This document shows positions 1 to 7,309 of a stretch of 9,252 bases of DNA, piece after piece. The notes under the pieces were generated by a model, which searched no databases, was not told the DNA's origin, and saw nothing but the letters and a program-made list of their open reading frames with translations. Numbering within the stretch: position 1 is the stretch's first letter; each line of letters starts with the position of its first letter. Source of the stretch: CAYJFK01 sp964369475 (GTDB lineage Bacteria > Bacillota > Clostridia > Oscillospirales > Feifaniaceae); the NCBI GenBank assembly GCA_964369475.1, contig CAYJFK010000079.1, positions 1 to 9,252 on the forward strand, read 5' to 3'. The position numbers were made by a program, and so were the translations under genes.

Positions 1-1
1 C

Positions 2-33
2 AAAAAACGACGAGGAAAATCCTCGTCGTTTTT
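2..33 (-). terminator. Rho-independent terminator downstream of protein B and the tRNA-like remnant
   Basis: A perfect inverted repeat, ACGACGAGGA (7-16) and TCCTCGTCGT (20-29), is separated by three bases and flanked by A runs on one side and T runs on the other. Read on the minus strand it is a GC-containing stem followed by a U tract, the standard intrinsic terminator form, and the A/T flanks make it potentially bidirectional. It is the first terminator after protein B, whose stop is at 147-149. The stem is almost the same as that at 3810-3840 after protein A. Confidence 0.85.
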
Positions 34-41
34 CTTTAAAT

Positions 42-118
42 TGGTGGAGATAAGCAGAGACCCTACCGCTGACCTCTACACTGCCAGTGTAGCGCTCTGG
101 CGGATTAGCGGTAAAGCG
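42..118 (-). pseudogene. Degenerate tRNA-Ala(GGC)-like remnant
   Basis: Read on the minus strand, the 3' two thirds follow a tRNA. The anticodon arm is CTACA / CTGGCAG / TGTAG (76-92) with anticodon GGC (83-85), which reads alanine codons. It is followed by the five-base variable loop AGGTC (71-75), a T stem AGCGG pairing with CTGCT (66-70 and 53-57), the acceptor 3' strand TATCTCC (46-52), discriminator A and an encoded CCA (42-44). The D-arm 3' strand GAGC (94-97) is also present. The rest is damaged: the T loop is eight bases (TAGGGTCT) instead of a seven-base TTCGANC, the D stem has a mismatch and its loop lacks GG, and the nine bases upstream (110-118) cannot pair with the acceptor 3' strand. 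I read it as a decayed tRNA or a recombined 3' tRNA fragment, not a working tRNA. It sits between protein B and its terminator. Confidence 0.6.
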
Positions 119-146
119 ACCCTAAATCTTCGTTTTTATTGCTCGT

Positions 147-2732
147 CTATTCCTCAAAATTCCTGCTATTTCTCGCTATTGCAAGATCGGCAAAATTGAC
201 CACGTCATCACCGTTTAGGTCGAAGATCTGCTTGTCTTCGGATAGATCTCCAAGCGATTTATTATAGACCGAGGGCTCTGCAATCTTCTGCAAATCTTCG
301 GCATCTGCCGTGCCGCTACCGTTTATGTCACCCAGTATTACCCTATCTGTCAACACTACATTTCCACTCTCGTCAAACGCCCAGTGATGGGCTGGGGGCG
401 AGAGTGTCTTCTTTTGCTGTGCGTATTCGAAGCTCGTACGCAGACCGTATGTATTTAGCTGTGCAACGCCTGTATTCAGTGCATGAACTACGCTTTCGAG
501 ATTAATTGCATCGTCAGCGGAGCTACTCGCATATAACTCAACGACTGTATTGGGCGAATATATGCCTATGCTGTTTCCGTAATTACTTGCCATTATACCG
601 AAGGGAGTGTTGTTTGAGCTATAAAGGTGGTAATTATATTCAATAACTGCTGAATAGTTTACATATCCCGCCAACATGCCCACATAGTTTTGGTATCCAA
701 CAATATCTCCGCTGTTGTAACAGTTTACGACAAAGCCGTCTTTATCGATTTTCCCAACAATGCCGCCCGTGAATGTACGGCTATTCACTGCCCCAGCATC
801 GCCTGCACGAATACCGATGTCCACTTCGATATCACCTGTGTTGACTGAGTTTACAATATGGGTTTGAAAAGAAACTCCTTCGAGGACGTTATATCTTTCG
901 TGCGCGCCTAATATACCGCCCACGCTGTCCGCTCCGTTTTTGCTTTGTATATCTGCACCACTTGCGCAGTTGATGATCTCTCCGCTATGTTTCATCTTGC
1001 CGACAATACCGCCCACATAGGCATATTCGTTTGAAACAATACTTCCGCTGTATGAACAGTTTAGTATACTGTTGACTTGGGAATAAGTAGCATCTGCATA
1101 TGCTGCAATACCTCCTACATATTCATAATCACCTGTGTTAAAATATCTGTGTGTTATACTACCCACCACATTTACATTTTGTATGGTTGCTCCTTCTATC
1201 TGCCCAAAAAGCCCTAAATACTTGCTTCCCTCATTTGAGTTTACAACCATACCCGATATTGTATATCCGTTTCCGTCGAATGTGCCACTATATATACGTT
1301 CTGCACCGTTTGTCGCATCGTATGAGCCTATCGGGGTCCATTCGTGACCGATTAGGACGATGTTGTTGATTAATTTAGCGTTAACTGTACTCACTGCACC
1401 GGAATTGATCTGTAACGCCACCCATGCAAGTTCTTCGGGGGTGGAAATCTGATAGGGATCGCTCGGAGCACCTATACCGCCGGTAGGTTTTTTGGCAAAA
1501 CTTGCCCAACCATAGTATAGCTGTACTTCTACGGCGGAATTTGGCATTATAAAGGTTATAACACCGCCATCGTATTCGCTTGGTACAACATCGCCATTTT
1601 TGTCTGTAATGCTGTATGTATCAAAATTATAAGGTGATTTTGCCACAGGGGTAATGCTTACCTCGGTGCTGGCTTGGTATGCTTTATCAGAGAAAGTGCT
1701 ACCAAAGGCGACATCGCTAACTATCTTAACATTGTGGGTTTCAAGTTCTTCTATTTGTATCACTTTTCTTGCGCTTTTGCCACTGTTGCTGTCTGACGTG
1801 GCGGTAACAGTTATACTGCCGGCCCCCTCGTCGGTTGCCACCTTTAAAATACCGCTTTGATTGATAGTGGTGTCTGTGCTTGTTGCCCCTTCAAGTTCCC
1901 ACCAAACGCCTTGGTGCGGGTCATAACTTCCGTTTACTTGCACCTGCGCCGTCAGCATGATTTCTTCTCCCGGAGTGACTGTTTCGGGTGCGGTAACACT
2001 TACAGAGGATATGCTGTTAGCTGATATATTCTCTTTCACTTTGCCGTAGATACCCACAAAATCAACATCGTTTCCTGCGCCTTTACCGCTCGTATATGTA
2101 TCATTTTTTATGGCCTTAGTGCCGTCTACATAGCCCATATTTGTGCCGATGATAACCGTGCCTTTCCACACAAAAATTTCGTTTTCTAAGTAGCCGCCCG
2201 TCCCTATGGACGCACCTCGGGCAGCCCCTATCGTTCCTTGCAAATCTCCGCTTTCATCACTTGTAGCGGTTATTGTGCCGCCGTTTATTGTTATATGTTG
2301 TCCCGCTCCGTTTCTTGGGGCATACCCGTCCCCTATACCCGAGCCACTGCCTGCCGATGGTATACCCGAGCCACCTGTTGCGAATACAGCCCCGTCGTTG
2401 ATGACGATAATTCCTGCTATGGTTCCGGTGCCTCCGCCTATACCTGCTCCACCATTGCCGCCGTAAGCATGGATTGTTCCGCCATCAATCGTAATATCTG
2501 TTGAAATTTTTGTAGTATCAATATCGTCATATGTGTTATTATGCGAACCGCTGCCTATGCCTGCTCCGCCGTCTTTTATGTAGTTGGTTTCTTCGGATTT
2601 ATAGCCAATCTCGCCGCCTATCGCCGTAATATTTCCGCCTGTTATGTGGACACTTCCACCCTCAAAATTAAAAGCACCGCTTCCTATGCCTGCGCCACCT
2701 CCGGACGGGTCTCTATTCCCAAATACTCCCAT
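147..2732 (-). CDS. Protein B, C-terminal part: beta-helix, Big_2-like and GLUG modules with type I dockerin (frameshifted from its N-terminus)
   Basis: This 861-residue frame is the larger part of a secreted dockerin protein; the same frame is open upstream to about 2939 and joins the 2906..3583 part if one base is restored near 2917-2920. Modules in this part: glycine-rich repeats of the form GAGIGSG followed by an ITI-GGTITA-GG strand (residues 10-180), probably turns of a right-handed beta-helix; a bacterial Ig-like (Big_2-type) module (about 241-327); a link region (332-405); then about five GLUG-type repeats, VGGIVG with a following NC and SGDI (about 537-690); and a dockerin (799-859). 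The two calcium loops are DINGSGTADAED and DLNGDDVVNFAD, each with the acidic or Asn residues of a 12-residue F-hand loop. The role is inferred to be a non-catalytic glycan-binding or adhesive subunit that docks to a cohesin. The ATG at 2732 has a GGAGG ten bases upstream, but a product from it would lack a signal peptide, so independent translation is unlikely to be useful. No catalytic domain is visible. Confidence 0.85.
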   Translation of the reverse strand: MGVFGNRDPSGGGAGIGSGAFNFEGGSVHITGGNITAIGGEIGYKSEETNYIKDGGAGIGSGSHNNTYDDIDTTKISTDITIDGGTIHAYGGNGGAGIGGGTGTIAGIIVINDGAVFATGGSGIPSAGSGSGIGDGYAPRNGAGQHITINGGTITATSDESGDLQGTIGAARGASIGTGGYLENEIFVWKGTVIIGTNMGYVDGTKAIKNDTYTSGKGAGNDVDFVGIYGKVKENISANSISSVSVTAPETVTPGEEIMLTAQVQVNGSYDPHQGVWWELEGATSTDTTINQSGILKVATDEGAGSITVTATSDSNSGKSARKVIQIEELETHNVKIVSDVAFGSTFSDKAYQASTEVSITPVAKSPYNFDTYSITDKNGDVVPSEYDGGVITFIMPNSAVEVQLYYGWASFAKKPTGGIGAPSDPYQISTPEELAWVALQINSGAVSTVNAKLINNIVLIGHEWTPIGSYDATNGAERIYSGTFDGNGYTISGMVVNSNEGSKYLGLFGQIEGATIQNVNVVGSITHRYFNTGDYEYVGGIAAYADATYSQVNSILNCSYSGSIVSNEYAYVGGIVGKMKHSGEIINCASGADIQSKNGADSVGGILGAHERYNVLEGVSFQTHIVNSVNTGDIEVDIGIRAGDAGAVNSRTFTGGIVGKIDKDGFVVNCYNSGDIVGYQNYVGMLAGYVNYSAVIEYNYHLYSSNNTPFGIMASNYGNSIGIYSPNTVVELYASSSADDAINLESVVHALNTGVAQLNTYGLRTSFEYAQQKKTLSPPAHHWAFDESGNVVLTDRVILGDINGSGTADAEDLQKIAEPSVYNKSLGDLSEDKQIFDLNGDDVVNFADLAIARNSRNFEE

Positions 2733-2905
2733 CCCGTGCTTTCCTCCACCGGTGGCCTGTATTGTTCCGCCTGTGATGGTTACTGAACCGAGGTTTCCGG
2801 CTGAACCGCTTCCGATTCCTGCCCCTCCACCGATATAGCTTGGATTGCCTACGGTATCGGAAGTTAAATGAATGCCACCTCCGTTAGCTGTGACGGTTCC
2901 TCCTC

Positions 2906-3583
2906 TTATCGTATGGCCCCTGCATAGCCACTGCCACCGCTACCGATACCGGCACCACCACCGGCACCGGAGTGATTCGTGGCTCCATGAATAAACCCAA
3001 AGCCTCCTTTTGCCGTAATTGTGCCGCTTATGATCTCTATTTCGCCGCCGGCGTTCTTTTCGGTGTTGCTATGAAATCCGCCATCCCCGCCGATTCCGGC
3101 AGGTCCCTTAGTAAGTGTGTAGTTATCTAAATTGCTATCCATAGACGAGCCTTTTCCCGTTGCTACAAGGCTACCGTTACCATCGATTTTAACAGAAGCA
3201 TCGGCACCAACGTGAAGCCCTGCCCTATTCAGTCCGCTGGAAAGAATATTATCCCCCTTAAGCGTAATGTTTGCGTGCCCCAAAACATCAAAGGCGCAAG
3301 CTTCGTCGATTAGCGAAAGGTCTATATGCAGGTCTTGCAGTGTAACGTTGGCCGTAACGTTCTGCGCCGTGACAATCTTATGATGACCGCTCGTGCCGCT
3401 AATCGTCACCTTTCCGCTGCCTGTAATTGTAAGCGTGTCATCCACATAGGTATAATCGCTCTTACTGCCCGAAACGGTAAAGTCGTATCCCAAAGCCGCC
3501 TGTGCTGGCATGTTTGTAATGGGTAGTAGTGATAGTATCATGCTAAGCACCAGTATTGCCGATATTCGTTTTGTTTTTTTCAT
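2906..3583 (-). CDS. Protein B, N-terminal part: signal peptide and carbohydrate-binding-like beta-helix, ends at a frameshift
   Basis: The start is the ATG at 3583, because GGAGG (3593-3597) lies nine bases before it and the protein then begins with a classic signal peptide: MKKTKR, a hydrophobic core, and cleavage near PAQA-A (about residue 29). The mature part opens with a strand-rich segment (YDFTVSGS, TLTITGSGKVTISG) like the carbohydrate-binding beta-helix proteins related to Cthe_2159 that are common in clostridia; this family assignment is by pattern only. It then enters GAGIGSG and GGTITA-type repeats and stops at TAA (2906-2908). The next repeat strand (HTIRGGTVTANGG) continues in the neighbouring frame with normal spacing, so one base appears to be missing. 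Restored, the gene is 147..3583 and encodes 1145 residues, close in size and plan to protein A (1090). Confidence 0.85.
   Translation of the reverse strand: MKKTKRISAILVLSMILSLLPITNMPAQAALGYDFTVSGSKSDYTYVDDTLTITGSGKVTISGTSGHHKIVTAQNVTANVTLQDLHIDLSLIDEACAFDVLGHANITLKGDNILSSGLNRAGLHVGADASVKIDGNGSLVATGKGSSMDSNLDNYTLTKGPAGIGGDGGFHSNTEKNAGGEIEIISGTITAKGGFGFIHGATNHSGAGGGAGIGSGGSGYAGAIR
2917..2920 (-). other. Site of the presumed single-base deletion in protein B (run of four G)
   Basis: On the coding strand the run GGGG sits in GCAGGGGCCATACG. Read as is, the frame gives GYAGAIR and a stop. With one more G it reads GYAGGHTIRGGTVTANGG, which restores the repeat consensus and joins two open frames with no other change. 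It could be a real mutation, a sequencing or assembly error, or slippage in a short homopolymer. Confidence 0.75.
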
Positions 3584-3592
3584 TTCACATAG

Positions 3593-3597
3593 CCTCC
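3593..3597 (-). promoter_or_regulatory. Ribosome binding site of protein B
   Basis: GGAGG on the coding strand lies nine bases before the ATG at 3583. It excludes the in-frame GTG at 3613, which lies upstream of this site and would add ten residues before the signal peptide. Confidence 0.85.
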
Positions 3598-3667
3598 AAC
3601 CATATATAAACACATTTTACAACAAACAAATCCATTGCGCTATATAAAAAAATGTTCCGTGATATAA

Positions 3668-3696
3668 ATCATAGCACAGTTCTTGCCCGATGGCAA
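3668..3696 (-). promoter_or_regulatory. Sigma-A-type promoter of protein B
   Basis: On the minus strand, TTGCCA (3691-3696; five of six to TTGACA) and TATGAT (3668-3673; five of six to TATAAT) are separated by 17 bases, the optimal spacing. This would give a leader of about 75 bases before the ATG at 3583. The palindrome at 3674-3705 covers the -35 box and the whole spacer, so this promoter is probably controlled by a DNA-binding protein. Confidence 0.65.
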
Positions 3697-3727
3697 GAAC
3701 TGTGCACCGATGGCAAGAACTGTGCAA
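3674..3727. repeat. 32-bp perfect palindrome plus 20-bp tandem repeat over the protein B promoter (candidate operator)
   Basis: GCACAGTTCTTGCC (3674-3687) and its exact reverse complement GGCAAGAACTGTGC (3692-3705) flank the four bases CGAT, and a second copy of the right arm follows at 3712-3725. The right arm with its CGAT forms a 20-bp unit repeated in tandem (3688-3707 and 3708-3727), differing only in the last base. A 20-bp period is about two turns of the helix, so the copies face the same side of the DNA. The left arm can pair with either right arm. There is no U tract, and the position over the -35 box and spacer fits an operator better than a terminator. Confidence 0.8.
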
Positions 3728-3793
3728 ACATAGTGTATACAGCGTGTGTTAATCTACGCGAATTTTGGTGAGGAAATCAAATAAGAGATCTTC

Positions 3794-3808
3794 GCTTTTC
3801 GCAAAAGC
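3794..3808. repeat. Short hairpin next to the protein A terminator
   Basis: GCTTTT (3794-3799) and AAAAGC (3803-3808) form a six-base-pair inverted repeat with a three-base loop, directly beyond the terminator in the minus direction. It may only be part of the termination region. Confidence 0.4.
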
Positions 3809-3809
3809 A

Positions 3810-3840
3810 AAAAACGACGAGAATTATCCTCGTCGTTTTT
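3810..3840 (-). terminator. Rho-independent terminator downstream of protein A
   Basis: AAAAACGACGAG (3810-3821) and CTCGTCGTTTTT (3829-3840) form a perfect 12-bp inverted repeat with a seven-base loop and run into a U tract on the minus strand. It lies about 60 bases after the protein A stop at 3904-3906 and separates A from the promoter of B, so A and B are probably separate transcription units. Confidence 0.85.
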
Positions 3841-3903
3841 ATTCAAGATTAATGGCACAAGAGCGGCAAAGTTTCTCCTAAGGCTTTATCTTATCTCATT
3901 TAT

Positions 3904-6900
3904 CTACTTGCCAAAATTCTTACTGTTTCTAGCCATCGCAAGGTCTGCAAAGTTGATTTTACCGTCACCGTTTACGTCAGCAAGTTGGTTTTCCGGGGTA
4001 ACCTCTGTAACTTCTTTATTATAATTATCGGGGTGCGCAATCATTTGTAGGTCTTTTGCATCGACAACATTGTCATCATTAGCGTCGCTCATATTAATTG
4101 TTTTAACACTAAAAGTTTTTACAATATCGGCGCTCTCTGCATTTGTATATCTCACTCGATAGTTGCTTTTACCTTGCACTGTACTTTCTTGCCAGCTTCC
4201 GTCCGACAGTTTTTCTATCACGATATCCCAACCTGTTACAACAAATTCCTCACCAAAAAACATCGGATTATTTATAGAGGTATCAATTTCTATCTCAGCG
4301 CCGGTGTACTCGTATCTACGTTTTATCCCCGTGATATACTCATCTTTCAGGACAGTTGTTTGAAATGCACCACTACCCGTTAATGTGCCATCTCCCTCTG
4401 TAATAGTTCCATTGTTGATAAACGTTCCATTGTTTGTTATTGTGCCATGCACTGTAATAGTGCCATTATTCGTAAATGTTACGTTTTCAGGTATGGTAAT
4501 AGAATACGCATTATTTGCAGTCAGCACTTTACCTTCAGGCAATGTAGCATCTTCCGTGAGTACAGGTTGTCCGTATGTGAGACCGTCTGTTTTATCCTCA
4601 AAGATAAAACCATTCCAATCTTGCCAGTTACTGTTATGTGTGTTGTCAATATTTGCGTAGATAAATGCATTGCCGCTGCCGGTAGTGCTGAAAATACCAC
4701 GAATGTCGGACCAACCACTGTAGCCCTGGGTTGCAGTAACTGTGCCACCAGATATAGTAACCGCAGTGTACACATTATCAAATCCTTTACCACCGATACC
4801 GGGCTGACCATCGCCGCCGGTCGCCACAATTGTACCTCCCTCTATAGTGACCGCACTACTGTATCGAGCAACAGCACCTCTGCCGATACCTGCGCCACTA
4901 TAGCCGCCAACCGCTGTGATTATACCATTCTTTATGATGATGTTGCCTCCATTTTCATGAAGAGCTCCTCCGATACCTGCACCACGACTACCGCCTTTAG
5001 CAAACAATTCACCTGTACCATCAATGCTGACAGTGGCGTTATCAGCTAACTGAAGACCTGCTTTATAGTCGCCACTTATCAGTCTATTTACACTGCCCTC
5101 AGCAAGAGTTACATTAACTGTAGAAGCCTCTACTATCTCAAATGCAACTCTATTCTCGATACTGCTCACATCAATATTTACACCGTTTAGGGTTATAGCG
5201 TAATTAGTACTGCGGTCATGCACACGAATAACATGACTTGTGGGCTCAGCCGGGTTTTTATTCGATATTGTCAAAGGTACAGGTTTATGTATAAATAAAT
5301 AAGGAGCATTAAATGTGTAATCTAAACCGGCTGTTCCACCTGTCACCACAAAGTCACCTGTTGTAAAATTCATCGCAACGTTAAAGTACTTAGTATTCTT
5401 TGCAGATAAAAAGAGAATTTCTACTTTGTACTGATCGTCCAAATGGTGACTTACTTTAGCATTTATATCAGATGCTTCGGGTATTGTGCTAACGATAGCG
5501 TCAACATAATCTTGCACTGCCTGTGTTTTTGTTGCTTGGTCTACGCCGACACCAACCTCTAGCGTTGTGTCGACTATTGCATTCATTACCGTATCTATTG
5601 TATTTACAAAATAGCTATAATGAGTGGCTTGTATTGTCAGTGATATATTGCCCGAGTTTAGATTCATCTCGTTGTTTTTAATATTTACCCTAAAACTCAG
5701 ACTGCCATTAGCACCATCTACATCGTCATCGTCACCGTTGATGGAGGGGATATATCTACTTTCATCTATTTCAATGTCTGATGATGTAACAGGTTTAACC
5801 CCTGTAGCCGACAGTCCTGCTATGTTGTTAATCTCTTGAGCAATAAGAGTTGCATAATCATCAATAGAATCAGCTGTAGGAAGGCTAAATGTGTGCCCCT
5901 CTATCAGCGCTTTTGCGGCATTTATATCTGTTGCATCTTCGGCGGGTACAACGTAAAATGTCTTTGAAGCCTCTACAAGAGTATCGTTGCTAAATCTTAC
6001 TCTGTATGTACCCAGCTCTTGCACAGGACCTTTTTCCCATGTGATACCATCTGCCAACTGTTTTTCTGTAATCAGCAATCCTTTATCACCAACAAGTTTA
6101 AAGGGTTTCCCCAAAATCACAGGTTCTGCGTTGGCGCCACTTGAAACAGGAATTACTTCTCCTGTATAAAGATAATAATCTTCAACATTTGTTATATATT
6201 CCGATTTCATAACATCGGTTTCGAACATTCCGGATCCCACAATGCTACCTGAGCCTACAATTTCTCCGCCGGATATTGATATTTCCCCGAAAAAATTTGT
6301 AAGTGTTTTTCCCTCTCCTATCTCAAGGGTGTCATCTTCTTGTAAGTGCAGTGTTACTCCACGTGGAATTTCAGTATTTGTGGGTAGTATTGCTTCGCCA
6401 TATACAATGCCTTGCGTACCGTTCCATATAATAATCCCTTTCCACTGATCTTGATACGTCCTATCAGAAATAGAGTTGGTTTCTATCCAAGTTTCTCCAT
6501 CAGTCCATAACATGTCATCACTTACAGTATCATGCTGAAAATTAGTAGTAGCGATTTCTTTTGCAATCAGTTTGCCGGCACGAATCTGTGCATACTTTCC
6601 GGTTATAGCCTGACCACCTTCACCACCGACGGCAGTAACAGTTCCACCTCCTACAAATATACGCCCTTCTGTCGATCCACCTATGCCGTCCCCGTCACGA
6701 CCACCGCCTGCATATAAAGAACCATCGCCTTCGAAGGAAACGTGTGTTGCCCCAATCATATCCACACCTGCTTTGTTGTTACCGGCGATAAGCCTATTTT
6801 CGCCCACAAGGGTGATGCTTGCACTTCCACTACGTATCTCAAAAGCAACTGCGTTATCTCGACCGTTTCTATCAATACTTACATTATCTAAAGTCACATT

Positions 6901-7176
6901 TTGAGCACCAGTAAAATTAGCACTAATTGAGTGAGTGGTGGTCGTTGCACCCGGTGTCGCCATCTGTATAGTTATGCCTCCTTGAAAAAGATGCAGAGTG
7001 TCTATATTCGCTTCATACAGATAATGTATACCTGATTTGCCTCCAATAACACGGAAATCCCCTACAATTTCACCCTCCTCGATCGTCTGTGCAGATAATG
7101 CTGTCATGGGTATCACCATCACTATCGCGCACAATGTAATCAAGCTTGCAAGCCACTTTTTAATATTTCTTTTCAT
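3904..7176 (-). CDS. Protein A: secreted glycine-rich beta-helix protein with internal duplication and type I dockerin
   Basis: A 1090-residue protein starting at the ATG at 7176, chosen because AGGAGA (7184-7189) lies seven bases upstream and the protein then opens with a signal peptide (MKRNIKK, hydrophobic core, cleavage near ALSA-Q, residue 29). The longer in-frame start at 7254 is a TTG that would put 26 residues before the signal. Two related blocks follow, at about 39-409 and 608-1024. Each has a carbohydrate-binding-like beta-helix (GAGIGG, GGTVTA-GG strands), then a WKGIIIW or WNGFIFE and YG segment, a GSGMFETDVMKSEYIT or GSGAFQTTVLKDEYIT segment, a Tyr-rich YTGE or YTGA, and YRVRFSN or YRVRYTN. 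Between them (410-607) is a DINAAKALIEG region with a GSLSFRV part that recurs in clostridial surface proteins but that I cannot name. Asn-Asn-Gly-Thr repeats lie near 902-932. The C-terminal dockerin (1027-1088) has calcium loops DANDDNVVDAKD and DVNGDGKINFAD. It is probably a non-catalytic glycan-binding or adhesive subunit of a cohesin-based complex; no enzyme domain is visible. Confidence 0.9.
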   Translation of the reverse strand: MKRNIKKWLASLITLCAIVMVIPMTALSAQTIEEGEIVGDFRVIGGKSGIHYLYEANIDTLHLFQGGITIQMATPGATTTTHSISANFTGAQNVTLDNVSIDRNGRDNAVAFEIRSGSASITLVGENRLIAGNNKAGVDMIGATHVSFEGDGSLYAGGGRDGDGIGGSTEGRIFVGGGTVTAVGGEGGQAITGKYAQIRAGKLIAKEIATTNFQHDTVSDDMLWTDGETWIETNSISDRTYQDQWKGIIIWNGTQGIVYGEAILPTNTEIPRGVTLHLQEDDTLEIGEGKTLTNFFGEISISGGEIVGSGSIVGSGMFETDVMKSEYITNVEDYYLYTGEVIPVSSGANAEPVILGKPFKLVGDKGLLITEKQLADGITWEKGPVQELGTYRVRFSNDTLVEASKTFYVVPAEDATDINAAKALIEGHTFSLPTADSIDDYATLIAQEINNIAGLSATGVKPVTSSDIEIDESRYIPSINGDDDDVDGANGSLSFRVNIKNNEMNLNSGNISLTIQATHYSYFVNTIDTVMNAIVDTTLEVGVGVDQATKTQAVQDYVDAIVSTIPEASDINAKVSHHLDDQYKVEILFLSAKNTKYFNVAMNFTTGDFVVTGGTAGLDYTFNAPYLFIHKPVPLTISNKNPAEPTSHVIRVHDRSTNYAITLNGVNIDVSSIENRVAFEIVEASTVNVTLAEGSVNRLISGDYKAGLQLADNATVSIDGTGELFAKGGSRGAGIGGALHENGGNIIIKNGIITAVGGYSGAGIGRGAVARYSSAVTIEGGTIVATGGDGQPGIGGKGFDNVYTAVTISGGTVTATQGYSGWSDIRGIFSTTGSGNAFIYANIDNTHNSNWQDWNGFIFEDKTDGLTYGQPVLTEDATLPEGKVLTANNAYSITIPENVTFTNNGTITVHGTITNNGTFINNGTITEGDGTLTGSGAFQTTVLKDEYITGIKRRYEYTGAEIEIDTSINNPMFFGEEFVVTGWDIVIEKLSDGSWQESTVQGKSNYRVRYTNAESADIVKTFSVKTINMSDANDDNVVDAKDLQMIAHPDNYNKEVTEVTPENQLADVNGDGKINFADLAMARNSKNFGK

Positions 7177-7183
7177 TTCAACT

Positions 7184-7189
7184 TCTCCT
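7184..7189 (-). promoter_or_regulatory. Ribosome binding site of protein A
   Basis: AGGAGA on the coding strand, seven bases before the ATG at 7176. It decides the start in favour of the signal-peptide-bearing form. Confidence 0.85.
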
Positions 7190-7266
7190 AACTTCATTTT
7201 CATTTCAATCATATAGATTGACAATATAGCCGTCATACTAATAAGGCAGCGCAATATCTCACTACC

Positions 7267-7309
7267 ACCCGTGTAAATCGGGAGTTAAGCAACAGCCAAA
7301 TTCACGGGT
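7267..7309 (-). promoter_or_regulatory. Long-loop hairpin in the protein A leader
   Basis: ACCCGTG (7267-7273) and CACGGGT (7303-7309) are exact reverse complements 29 bases apart. They lie between the predicted promoter and the start of protein A, in a leader of about 150 bases. The seven-pair GC-rich stem could form in the mRNA. I do not recognise a known riboswitch consensus, so a regulatory role is inference. Confidence 0.4.

Noticed and set aside
3688..3727. The two 20-bp tandem units as a CRISPR array or minisatellite
   Set aside because: There are only two units with no spacers, and they form half of a palindrome over a promoter, which fits an operator better.
4447..5049. A 200-codon open frame on the plus strand and a 102-codon frame in another minus-strand phase (4521..4829)
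   Set aside because: They lie inside protein A, whose frame has clear domains, and have no ribosome binding site or recognisable motif. They are by-products of its repetitive glycine and threonine codons.
7177..7254. Longer start (TTG at 7254) for protein A, and likewise the GTG at 3613 for protein B
   Set aside because: Both would place extra residues before a normal signal peptide, and the ribosome binding sites fit the ATGs at 7176 and 3583.
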